DNA of 64,000 bases from Aphrophora alni (taxonomy: Eukaryota; Arthropoda; Insecta; Hemiptera; Aphrophoridae), in assembly GCA_963513935.1 (NCBI GenBank), contig OY740765.1, positions 152,545,830 to 152,609,829 of the forward strand, written 5' to 3'. The translations under genes were made by a program, and so were the position numbers. Below the pieces are notes generated by a model, which had not been told where the DNA came from, searched no databases, and saw only the letters and a program-made list of their open reading frames with translations. Of the stretch, positions 9,491-18,261 are shown in pieces. The number at the start of each line of letters is the position of its first letter. The stretch's first letter is position 1.

Positions 9491-10873
9491 ATGGCAGTCA
9501 CCAGCCCAGATGTCAGAAGCCAGTCCAAAAAGGTTGTATTTAGTGTATATAATTATCTTAAGGATCTCGTGACTAACAGACCAAATACCACAATACAAGA
9601 AGTTTTTAATGACACACAAAAGGCAACAGCAGCTGCATGTTCATTGTCAGTACGCACTGTGCAAAGAATCGCTGCAGAAGGGTACAAACATCCGATTTTT
9701 AACTTGCAAGATGATGCTAGACCATTGTTTGTATCTCCACGGAAGAAAAAGGCACACAAAAAGTGGATTACTAATTTAGACGATTTTGACAGGGACGTTG
9801 TTCGTCGTACTGTATTTGATTTTTATGATCGTGGAGAATACCCTACTTGCAAAAAAATTAAAAATGTGTTGAGGGAAAAAATAGGGTTTGCTGGTGGAGT
9901 AGATTCCACTCGGAAAATCTTAAAGAAGGTCGGATTCCTGTTTAAAAAATCTAATGATGGCAGAAAATTTTTGATGGAAAGAAGGGACATAGTGGCAGCT
10001 CGGGTATTGTTTCTTCGGAAAATGCATGATTTAAGGAAAGAACAACACCTCCGCCCAATTATCTACTTAGACGAAACTTGGGTAAACCAAAACCATTCAA
10101 AAAAATATATCTGGCAGCATTCTACAAGCAAAGGTGGATTTCGAGTCCCAGTTGGCAAGGGTTCAAGACTAATTATTTGCCATGCAGGATCGTCAAAGTA
10201 CGGCTTCTTAGGGGGTACTCAACTGGTTTTTCAGTCGAAAAGTACCATTGATTACCACCAAGAGATGAACTACGAGGTCTTCAAGGAATGGTTTGTCGAC
10301 ATGCTTAGGAGTTTAGAAGAAGGGTGTGTGATAGTCATGGACAATGCGAGCTATCACTCTAAACTCAAAGAAAAAGTCCCGAACACCAAGACGAGAAAGG
10401 CAGATATTACGGCATGGTTAACATCCAAAGGTATAGCACACAATCCAAAACACACTGTTGCAGAGCTGCTAACCATAGTTGGGCATCATAAACACAAATA
10501 CAGCAAGCAGTATGAGCTCGATGAGATTGCACTGGATATGGGGCATGAAGTGGTTCGGCTACCCCCGTACCACTGCCAATATAATCCCATCGAGCTTATA
10601 TGGGCACAGGTAAAAGGGGAAGTAGCTCAGAAAAACACCACATTTAAAATAAAGGATGTGAGGCAACTCCTTGAAGACGCTCTAAATAACGTGACTGTTG
10701 AAGACTGGGTGAAATGTGATCGTCATGCAGTGAAGCTACAAGAGGAAGATTTTGAAAAAGAAGGTCTTCGTGATGATAACATTCAACGCATAGTTGTTAA
10801 TTTACAGGACGAGAGTGATAGTGACAGCTTCAGTGATGTGCCCATCCAAAGTGAAGACGAGGAAGACTTATAA
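9491..10873 (+). CDS. DDE_3-type transposase, 460 aa, intact
   Basis: A cut-and-paste transposase expected to bind the 33-bp ends of its element and move it into TA sites. Residues about 32-62 form a helix-turn-helix-like region (TTIQEVFNDT, then SLSVRTVQRI). The RNase H-like catalytic core has D194 in YLDETW, D284 in IVMDNASYHS and E368 in QYNPIELIW, the expected DDE triad of the IS630/Tc1/mariner superfamily. D284 and E368 are separated by 83 residues, far more than the 34-39 of classic Tc1 and mariner; the extra length is a Lys/His-rich insertion around 290-345. From memory the DD82E (Sailor) lineage has similar spacing. The C-terminus (440-460) is an acidic Ser/Asp/Glu tail. The Met at 9491 is preceded by A at -3 and followed by G. 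There is no intron, stop or frameshift. Confidence 0.93.
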   Translation: MAVTSPDVRSQSKKVVFSVYNYLKDLVTNRPNTTIQEVFNDTQKATAAACSLSVRTVQRIAAEGYKHPIFNLQDDARPLFVSPRKKKAHKKWITNLDDFDRDVVRRTVFDFYDRGEYPTCKKIKNVLREKIGFAGGVDSTRKILKKVGFLFKKSNDGRKFLMERRDIVAARVLFLRKMHDLRKEQHLRPIIYLDETWVNQNHSKKYIWQHSTSKGGFRVPVGKGSRLIICHAGSSKYGFLGGTQLVFQSKSTIDYHQEMNYEVFKEWFVDMLRSLEEGCVIVMDNASYHSKLKEKVPNTKTRKADITAWLTSKGIAHNPKHTVAELLTIVGHHKHKYSKQYELDEIALDMGHEVVRLPPYHCQYNPIELIWAQVKGEVAQKNTTFKIKDVRQLLEDALNNVTVEDWVKCDRHAVKLQEEDFEKEGLRDDNIQRIVVNLQDESDSDSFSDVPIQSEDEEDL

Positions 10874-11489
10874 ATTTTGCCTGTATTGTATGGCCGTTCT
10901 CATACTCCCCAGCCAAAACTACCGATTTTTATATAATTTAACTACAGATAGTTTACCATAAAGTTACTTAATTTTAAAATTATTTTTTTATCGTAAAGTT
11001 ACGAAACATAATTATATTTCAACATGTCAATATAAAAATATTGGTGATGTAAATAAATTATATAATAAATGCATAATATATATATTTTATACAGCTATTA
11101 TAACATGAATTTCTATTTACATTTTTTAATAACTAACTGTAAACTGCTTTAAATTGAAAACTGAAAAGTTATTTTCCAACTTAAATTAAAAAAGATCTGT
11201 TTTATTGTTTTTGTTATATTATCTCTATTACCAATCATTGCAACAACAACAGCAGGACGCCAAAATAAGTCAAACAAAAATTAAACTATTATTTATAAAA
11301 TGATGTTAGTGTAAGATTTGTTTCTAATGATTTTATTTTCAGGTTATATTTCTTTAAATAGAATAAGTTGCAAACTTATACGAAACTATTTTAAGTAACC
11401 GGATGTAAACAACCGGTGTAGGAGTGTTAGCGGATGGATGGAGGAGAAGTAGGGGAGTACAGAGCAGGTGTGGCGGGACTAGATGGGCT

Positions 11490-11522
11490 TGACCCTGAGC
11501 CGCCTATATTTTTCAGGTCCAC
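11490..11522 (-). repeat. Right terminal inverted repeat of the 2.7-kb transposon
   Basis: 33 bp, perfect reverse complement of 8823-8855, followed by TATA. Confidence 0.95.
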
Positions 11523-11599
11523 TATAATATTAAGATTAACTTAAAAATTAAAATTTGTAAAGATATGTTATATATATAGCCAATTTTGGTATAAAATTC

Positions 11600-12606
11600 G
11601 AACCCAAAAAAGTGGAATTATTGGTACAAGTGTTTGACGGCAATTAGAGAACCTAATAACATTTGCTAATTTTCCTTGTAGTCTCTCTGTAATCTAAAAC
11701 TTTGGTAAATAGGCCCCACTCTTAAACCGTTAAAAGCCCTACGAGGAGAGGTTTCACGTGAAGTTCTGGGATAATGTCCAACACCGGATGTGTTGCATTT
11801 GGCCATACCTGGACAGAGCGCTGAAACCAAAGAGGACCTGTCCACCACAGTGGGTGTTTGAGAATTGCGGCGGGAGAAGTCGTTCGCGTGGCACAATCGG
11901 CATGATTGTGACAGGTGGGCACGTGGGACCAAACCTCCGGCGGAGTCCATTCTTGGACTTGAGAGACTCGGTTTGCGACGTAGACCTTTAATTTATCAGA
12001 TGTTGTTTTTATCCATGATAGAGTCACCGGGAGTCAGACCAACATCGTATTGCGTTAATTTGGTAAAGGGGTTGAATTAGATTAGTAGAATAGTCTATTA
12101 ATATTGCCAGAAGATGAGCGCCACATAGTTCCAAACGAGGAAGTTATATACGTTTTAGAGGTGGGACCTTGGATTTTGCTATTATTATGTGAGTTTTGAT
12201 GACATTGTTACCGTCAACAATACGTAGGTAAACTACTGCATCGTAGCCTTGCTCAGAGAGAAACCGTGTAGTTGGATATATTTCGCGTCATCGAGTTGAA
12301 GGTTGCGCAGAATTCTTAATTGTTCCAATGCTGTTAATTCGTTGGTAAATGTTTTCCAATCCTTTGAAATGGTTTCAGGAAGTGGCTCATAAAATGAAAC
12401 TCCCAAGGTCCAGAGGAATGACTGGTGTTAACCAGCCACATGGATCGTAAATCCTAGCGATTAGTGATAATAGCGAGCGTTTTGTGAGCAAGTGGTCTAA
12501 AATTTCTATTGTGTAAGAAAAACTATCGTTTGTAGGTAGCCATTTGAGACCCAAGATACAAAAGAGAGGTTGATCCAGGAATCTAAAATAAAGTGGCGTT
12601 TCCCGA
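11600..12606 (-). pseudogene. BEL/Pao pol fragment (copy B): RT end and RNase H-like region
   Basis: Minus-strand BEL/Pao sequence, parallel to 28196-29056. The open frame at 11722-12027 reads TLSWIKTTSDKLKVYVANR and EVWSHVPTCHNHADCATR, the RNase H-like block after RT in this family (W-I-x-x-x-x-x-x-W/L-K-x-F-V-A-N-R, then W-x-H-V-P-x-x-x-N-P-A-D). The usual N-P-A-D is N-H-A-D here. This is the only copy that continues beyond the point where copies C and D break off (about 11745), reaching roughly 11600 with weak RLQRDYKE-type similarity. On its other side it is cut at 12606 by an errantivirus LTR. Several frames are shifted. Confidence 0.8.
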
Positions 12607-13125
12607 TATAATTAACGAAGTGGACGAACAACAACAAGAACATTCCAGAAGAATTAAGTGCATATTAATTTTTCTCGGGACAACAGACACTCAAGGAAGT
12701 TAGTGAATATAACATCCGTCGGTTTCGATCGTTAATTGGGAGTCTACAACCGCAGAGCGAATATCTGCAAAGAAAAACGAAGAAAGAAGAACGAATAAAG
12801 AAGAACGAAGAAAGAAAAACGAAGAAAGAAGAACGAAGATAGAAAAACGAAGAAAGAAAAAGAAAAGGATCACGCCTAAGCTGTTCCACAAGTATTTGCA
12901 ATGACCAAGTTATTCACGACACTACTGTGAGTAAAACTAGGATTTTATTGTCTTATTATATTGTTCTGTGAATAAGAACAAAAAGAATAAAATAATTTTC
13001 AAAATGATATTGTAAATAATTTGCAAGTAATATTTTAAATATCTTATTAAATAATTTCAAGTAATTGAATTGTATAAAATATTTAAATTTTGAAAATATC
13101 GTCTTTAAGAATTTTATACAACAGT
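12607..13125 (+). repeat. Errantivirus-type LTR, isolated copy
   Basis: About 519 bp, the reverse complement of 24173-24694. It carries a purine-rich tandem tract of GAAAGAAGAACGAA-type units (about 12770-12860) and a poly(A)-signal-like GAATAAAAT near 12986. The left flank (BEL sequence ending TTTCCCGAT) is the same as at copy C, but the right flank is a different Ty3/gypsy element, where copy C has the errantivirus leader and gag. The end shared by both copies is ATACAACAGTTG. Open frames inside (12665-12901) are low-complexity Phe/Ser/Leu runs and not genes. Confidence 0.75.
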
Positions 13126-13186
13126 TGGACGAATTTCTCAATCCCATAGGCAGTCTCGTGTATTGATATAGGCCTCGGTGAATCAC
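13126..13186 (-). pseudogene. Ty3/gypsy element 2: reverse transcriptase fragment
   Basis: The minus strand encodes HRGLYQYTRLPMGLRNSSN, the RT block with the Y-x-R-L/M-P-F/M-G-L-x-N-S/A signature just upstream of the YxDD box. It stops abruptly at the LTR end (13125), so the LTR or a recombination through it removed the rest of RT. It is not the same element as the errantivirus at 19-24 kb, whose equivalent block differs. Confidence 0.75.
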
Positions 13187-13256
13187 AAACGCCGTATACG
13201 GTCTATGCTTGCTCTACCTGACGGTCTAATTCCATCCTTTCCACGTTGCTTAACCT

Positions 13257-13880
13257 CTATGGACGTACAGCTACTGGTTTGTCTGTCTTCATGTATATTG
13301 AATATGGCGGCATTTTGGCTTCTTGCAAATCGTATGGCCCTCGCGCAAACAAATGTATATGCCTATTTATTAATGCCCTAGCTGCCTCGTATTCTGTGGT
13401 AGCCAATTCCTTATAGATGTCTATACGGTCTCCCTTTTGGTCGGTTAGCTCCTTGCTGTTTTTCATTTCCGCATTTTGTGTCAGGTAATTAATGTGATGT
13501 TCATTTTTAGGGTTGTGGTCTTCGAAGTCTGCATTTGAGAATTTTATTAATTTGCGGGTTTTTTGTTTTTGTTTTTCAGTCACGGTTACTTTCCCTAACT
13601 TGGTGTTTGTTAACAAAGTTTTTGTTCGCGATGTTGGGTTCACAATCGTTAAGCGTGTGAGTGTGTCATTTGTACTAGCACATACATGAACCCCTTTCTT
13701 CATTAGTAGGTCATCCCTACACTGAAATTCATATCTTTTTTCTTCTGTTAATAATTTTTCTGTTCGCCCTTCGATATTTTTGGTCTCACCTGGTGATATG
13801 GTTATGTCGTGTGGTGTGTAAATGGGCACCACGTTTTCTGTTGTGTCTGCTGCGATGTGATTTTGCTGCCATGAAATCAT
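13257..13880 (-). pseudogene. Ty3/gypsy element 2: pol region between protease and RT
   Basis: A 207-codon minus-strand frame. The first part continues the protease tail; the middle (about residues 20-80) is the Thr/Lys-rich linker seen in Ty3/gypsy pol (PIYTPHDITISPGETKNIEG, then NPTSRTKTLLTNTKLG). The C-terminal part (DLQEAKMPPYSIYMKTDKPV) is the usual run-up to RT, resembling the H-x-I-x-T-x-x-x-x-P-x-x-x-x-P segment. It is separated from the RT scrap by a frame break between 13186 and 13257. Confidence 0.65.
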
Positions 13881-14390
13881 TCCTCACCAACAAATCGCTA
13901 GTCAAATCTTCCACAAAATATACTGTTTGCTTGTATTTCTGTTTTTTTACCTGAAACTCTAAAATTGCTTTGCCTGTGACATTCAGCCTCGTAGCATTTG
14001 CAGATGTTAACCAAGTGTTGTCTGGCTCTATTTTTTTGTTAAATGTTTGTATGTATCATTTAGACATGAAACACTACCACCTGTGTCTAATAAAATATCT
14101 ATTTGTTTGTCCCCTATGTGTCCTCTTATTGTTGAAGTCAAATTTGTGTTTATGTTACAAATTGGTGTTTGTAATTTGATTGTGTGTTCCGAGTGCGCAC
14201 TATCATTGTTTGGATTGGTCAGCATTCTCCGCCCAACGTTCCAAGGTTCCTTGTACATTGTATCTTCAGTGTCATCAAATTCCATTATGTGTTGTTTGTT
14301 ATGCAATTTATTATGCGAATAATCTTTTACCATGTCTCCACACGTGTCGAAATACCACTTAATAAACTGTACATGCCTCTGCTGTGCCAA
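13870..14390 (-). pseudogene. Ty3/gypsy element 2: aspartic protease
   Basis: The open frame 14028-14390 ends with IDILLDTGGSVSCLND, a retropepsin active site (D-T-G). After a frameshift near 14030, the minus strand continues as LNVTGKAILEFQVKKQKYKQ and DLTSDLLVRNDFM, the expected flap and L-L-G/R-x-D-F/L strand of the same protease. The frameshift makes it non-functional. It is followed by the linker at 13257-13880. Confidence 0.75.
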
Positions 14391-14604
14391 TTTATGTCCA
14401 ACTTAGTTGTGTAACCATTTTTCGTATGCGTTTTCCGCCGTTTTATTTTTCCGAGATATTTTAGGCCGTCCAGAATGAATGTTGTTCAATCCCGGCCTTC
14501 CTAGTTTTTTGTTTGGCAAAATATAGCGATGTGTCCCCTCTCTCCACACCTTTTTTAATCTATTATTATCTCTTCACACAATTTATTCCCTCCGTGGCCA
14601 TATT
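14391..14604 (-). pseudogene. Ty3/gypsy element 2: gag end with a partial zinc knuckle
   Basis: Minus-strand reading from 14604 gives YGHGGNKLCEE, which resembles the second half of a CCHC knuckle, then a stop and KKGVERGD, before the protease segment. The first knuckle cysteines would lie beyond 14604, where the sequence switches to the 3' flank of the BTB module. The element is therefore truncated there by a breakpoint. Confidence 0.45.
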
Positions 14605-14964
14605 TTAACTCTCGTTTTGGACTTTGTTATGTATCGATAGACTATGAAATAGCGACTTGTTAAGTCAATTTAATTAGATTTGTTCTGATGAAAAACTATT
14701 ATTATATTGAAGTTTTGACTATTATGGCCGAGTTTTCTTCTCGTCAGATTGATTTGAAAGCGACACCCTCGTCCAATTGAAACCTGTTTCCTAATTTGGG
14801 TTTTTTGTTTCTTCTTACGGACGTTAATAACAAGGTGGTGCCCACAAATATATACATATATCTCTCCTATTCAGCCATGAACTTTTAAAATACAGGCACG
14901 GAATTTATTTCCAAACTATTTGTTTAGTGTTCAGACCCCTAACTTCCCGCTGAGTGACTGACGG
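14605..14964 (-). repeat. 3' flank of the BTB module, with an extra ~200-bp block
   Basis: Sequence at 14605-14698 and 14901-14964 is shared (inverted) with 26890-27090. A block at about 14699-14900 is present only here: either an insertion here or a deletion in the other copy. It contains GGTGGTGCCCAC, which recalls a retroelement terminus, but no partner is seen. Confidence 0.55.
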
Positions 14965-15357
14965 CTACAATTCAATGGCGCCCAACTTGACAGCTGCATA
15001 CGTAGTTGCGTCTGTAGCTAATCCACGAATCTGTAAAGCCTCAGCTGATTTTAACAACAATTCTAGATTCTCTTCTTCAGTGTTCATTTCACCCCGATAC
15101 ATAAAATGCACCAAAGCCAAAACTTCCCAATACTTCATTCCACGGATTATAATCACCGGATGTGGACATGGATTCTCGGCCAGGATTTTCTCAAAATATA
15201 GACTGCTCGCACTTAACACAACCTTGTGACACTTGATCATTTGTGATTCGACTGATGATGTAACATCCACGAACTTTGCAGAATTGAATAATTTTTCAAA
15301 CGATGACAATAAGTAGGCTTGGCATTTATCCCAATGAACTACAACGAAAAAACTCAA
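14965..15357 (-). pseudogene. BTB/POZ domain, lola/tramtrack type (copy 2, fullest)
   Basis: This encodes most of one BTB/POZ dimerisation domain of the insect BTB zinc-finger class. Visible blocks are HWDKCQAYLLSSFEKLF (8-24), FVDVT (29-33), KCHKVVLSA (42-50), PHPVIIIR (66-72), FMYRGEMN (85-92) and SAEALQIRGL (104-113). In the family these form the core helices and the L-K-A-A/S-E-x-L-Q-I-x-G-L end. The domain is uninterrupted, but no zinc finger or second exon follows and the frame ends 17 codons later. A pyrimidine stretch ending in TTGTAG just before TTCATTGG looks like a splice acceptor, so it may be a captured genomic exon. Its position among repeats and four unequal copies argues against a working gene. 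Confidence 0.75.
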
Positions 15358-16649
15358 CTTGTTGTTTTTCAGTTAAACTGTACGTTTCCCCTGATTTATT
15401 TACCAAACGCACAAGTCTCAAATCCTGGAGTTTTTTATCCAGGATTCGTTCCCGCGAGATAGAGAATGAATTAATTAATCCACTGGAAGTTTTGGCTTCT
15501 TTTTGTAATCTGGCCTGTATTGACTAACTCCTTCAACAGTTTAAGTTTCCCTAAACTGCAGGTACCCCTTATTTTATTCAAATACTTCCAGTTCTAAATT
15601 TACTTTTTATTATTGCTCAGGGAAAGCATGACTTTTATTTTATTTTTACTATTCCCTAGGGAGCGTGTTCTGAAAAATACCTCTGTCACACAATATATTT
15701 TACCATGATTCCCTATATAGTTTTCTAATTAAAACAGATGGTGTGGATAACTAAAATTATAAACACATGATAGTTGATTTTGACAAGTAGAAAATAATTT
15801 ATTTAACTGCTCTTTTTTAAAAATAAAAATCAATCTTTCAAAAATTTAAAACAAAATAAATTATTTAAAACAAACAAAATTTATGACATTTTATAATCTT
15901 ATATTACATAAAAAAGAAAACATTTCATCTTACAAATTACTATTTTATGATTTATTTTAATTAGGTTGCAGATTGGCAAATTCTTATTTAGAGGAAAGTT
16001 AGATTCTCAAGATTCTATTATTAACAAACTTCCTCTATTTAATTCCTGAACGCTAATTACCAAGTTTTGAAATTTAATTAGCCGTTCAGGATTAATTTAT
16101 CAAATTTTTATCTATTACAAAAAATATCCGCACATAAATTTATATAAAGTTACAAAATCTTATTAAACATCTTAAATCTATATCCAGGAAAATCAGTGGA
16201 ATTTACTGTAATTTCGGCCAACTTTGCCTTACTAATACAAAGGGATACCTTGACTGGTGATATGAAACTTTGATCGCCGTCTGGAAGATCATGTTTCCTT
16301 GATGATCCTTGATAAGGGAATATGTTGTTGTCCTGGTGTCCGTTAGTTGTAGAAGATGATTGATTAATGGTCCATGTAGTTTAGCGTAGTTCTAGTGACG
16401 TGTTGATCTGGACTGACACTGGATGTAGGATTTATTCACTTTTTACGAACTCGCTGAAAACGGGTTAATTTGTCATTTCACTTATCACTTCTTTTTCTAG
16501 GCGACTTTTCTTTTTTAAAATTAATTTTGAAACATTTTAAACTTTTTTACAACTTTATAAACTTAACTTCGGGCATAGTAACACCTTATACCTTTAAATA
16601 ATTTTTAAGATGAGAGAGCACTCGGGCATAGCCACCCTCTAGTATTTGA

Positions 16650-17780
16650 AACTGAATTTTTTAAGAGAGATCAGGCATAGTAACCCTGTAGTAATTACGA
16701 AGAACTTTTTTAAGAGAGATCAGGCATAGTAACCCTGTAGTAATTACGAAGAACTTTTTTAAGAGAGAGCGGGCATAGTAACCCTGTAGTAATTACGAAG
16801 AACTTTTTTAAGAGAGATCGGGCATAGTAACCCTGTAGTAATTGAACTTGACTTTTTTAAGAGAGATCAGGCATAGTAACCCTGTAGTAATTACGAAGAA
16901 CTTTTTTAAGAGAGAGCGGGCATAGTAACCCTGTAGTAATTACGAAGAACTTTTTTAAGAGAGAGCGGGCATAGTAACCCTGTAGTAATTGAACTTGACT
17001 TTTTTAAGAGAGAGCGGGCATAGTAACCCTGTAGTAATTACGAAGAACTTTTTTAAGAGAGAGCGGGCATAGTAACCCTGTAGTAATTACGAAGAACTTT
17101 TTTAAGAGAGATCAGGCATAGTAACCCTTTAGTAATTACGAAGAACTTTTTTTAAGAGAGATCAGGCATAGTAACCCTGTAGTAATTGAAGAGAACTTTT
17201 TTAAGAGAGATCAGGCATAGTAACCCTGTAGTAATTACGAAGAACTTTTTTAAGAGAGAGCGGGCATAGTAACCCTGTAGTAATTACGAAGAACTTTTTT
17301 AAGAGAGAGCGGGCATAGTAACCCTGTAGTAATTACGAAGAACTTTTTTAAGAGAGATCAGGCATAGTAACCCTTTAGTAATTACGAAGAACTTTTTTTA
17401 AGAGAGATCAGGCATAGTAACCCTGTAGTAATTGAAGAGAACTTTTTTACGATAGCTCGGGCATAGTAACCCTGTAGTAATTACGAAGAACTTTTTTAAG
17501 AGAGAGCGGGCATAGTAACCCTGTAGTAATTGATGAGAACTTTTTTAAGAGAGATCAGGCATAGTAACCCTGTAGTAATTGAACTTGACTTTTTTACGAG
17601 AGATCAGGCATAGTAACCCTGTAGTAATTACGAAGAACTTTTTTAAGAGAGAGCGGGCATAGTAACCCTGTAGTAATTACGAATAACTTTTTTAAGAGAG
17701 AGCGGGCATAGTAACCCTGTAGTAATTACGAAGAACTTTTTTAAGAGAGATCGGGCATAGTAACCCTGTAGTAATTGAAC
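16650..17780 (-). repeat. 49-bp minisatellite, 23 units (right arm)
   Basis: The same unit as at 4881-5713, inverted. The first and last unit landmarks are 1080 bp apart, which equals 22 x 49 plus two units lengthened by one T. Three end types occur (ACGAAGAA, GAAGAGAA, GAACTTGA). A short block of units around 16990-17210 is echoed at 17230-17440, indicating unequal exchange inside the tract. Confidence 0.95.
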
Positions 17781-17821
17781 TTGCCTTTTTTACGAGAGAG
17801 CAACCAAGTCGCGTGCAGCTA

Positions 17822-17829
17822 TATTTATA
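17822..17829 (-). promoter_or_regulatory. TATA-like box in right arm, facing inward
   Basis: TATAAATA on the minus strand, 432 bp from the outer edge, mirror position of 4828-4835. The surrounding 60 bp are conserved between arms. Confidence 0.35.
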
Positions 17830-18261
17830 GCCAAAAACTACCGTATTCTCGTACCAATTTATTTCCCTCACAGGGATAATTTTATACGTAGTTTATTGGT
17901 AAATTTCTTCTTCTATTGTTAAACCTGTTTATTTATGGTTGGTTTGCTATAGTCCAAGTCCCTAAATCCATTATTTTTATTAATTTCTAGTAATTAGCCT
18001 TTTCTATTTAAATGTAATTCAGTTGGTATCCTTGGCTCCGCCCAGTTCGACGTCACGAAGCTATGACGTTTCAGCCTCTGCATATTTCGACTTGCAACTG
18101 TACAATTCTCTATTGTTTCTTCTAAATTTTAATTTATTGGTTTAATTTATTACTTTTTAGTGTTTTAATCGCCAGCATCTTGTAGGTCTTGATCTTAGCT
18201 TTCGCGAGAAGTTCGCTTGGTGATTACCGGCCCGCCCGTTCACCTGTAATCCAATTTTTAG

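Larger units (their letters stand above)
8823..11522 (+). mobile_element. Complete IS630/Tc1/mariner-class DNA transposon, 2.7 kb
   Basis: The element has perfect 33-bp terminal inverted repeats (8823-8855 and 11490-11522; outer bases GTGGACCTGAAAAATATAGG) flanked on both sides by TA, the target duplication expected for this superfamily (the flanks read TATA on both sides). It holds one uninterrupted transposase gene (9491-10873), with poly(A) signals AATAAA at 11052 and 11064. Subterminal regions are GC-rich on the left (8856-8930, CCCC-rich) and moderately so on the right. Perfect repeats, an intact gene and TA flanks suggest recent insertion and possible activity. It is unlike its decayed neighbours in state of preservation. 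Confidence 0.93.
15438..18261 (-). repeat. Right arm of the large inverted repeat
   Basis: Reverse complement of the left arm 4397-6414. From the outside in: unique 430 bp (18261-17830), TATA-like box, minisatellite of 23 units, then a 510-bp block (16081-16590) absent from the left arm, then the AT-rich inner part. The inner end carries an extra short hairpin, AATCCTGGA-loop-TCCAGGATT (15421-15446). The block 16081-16590 includes another degenerate minisatellite core (16571-16590) and one half of a hairpin with CCTGAACG/CGTTCAGG arms (16045-16095). Confidence 0.85.

Noticed and set aside
9410..9759. Minus-strand open frames overlapping the transposase start
   Set aside because: They are antisense shadows of the transposase gene.
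11666..12080. Several plus- and minus-strand open frames around BEL copy B (also 25244-25577 and 28175-28440)
   Set aside because: The frame that matches BEL/Pao explains them; the others are shadows.
12665..12901. Open frames rich in Ser, Phe and Leu in the LTR (also 24401-24637)
   Set aside because: Translations of the purine/pyrimidine tandem tract in several frames; no domain.
14047..14414. Plus-strand Cys- and Leu-rich open frames
   Set aside because: Antisense to the protease of Ty3/gypsy element 2.
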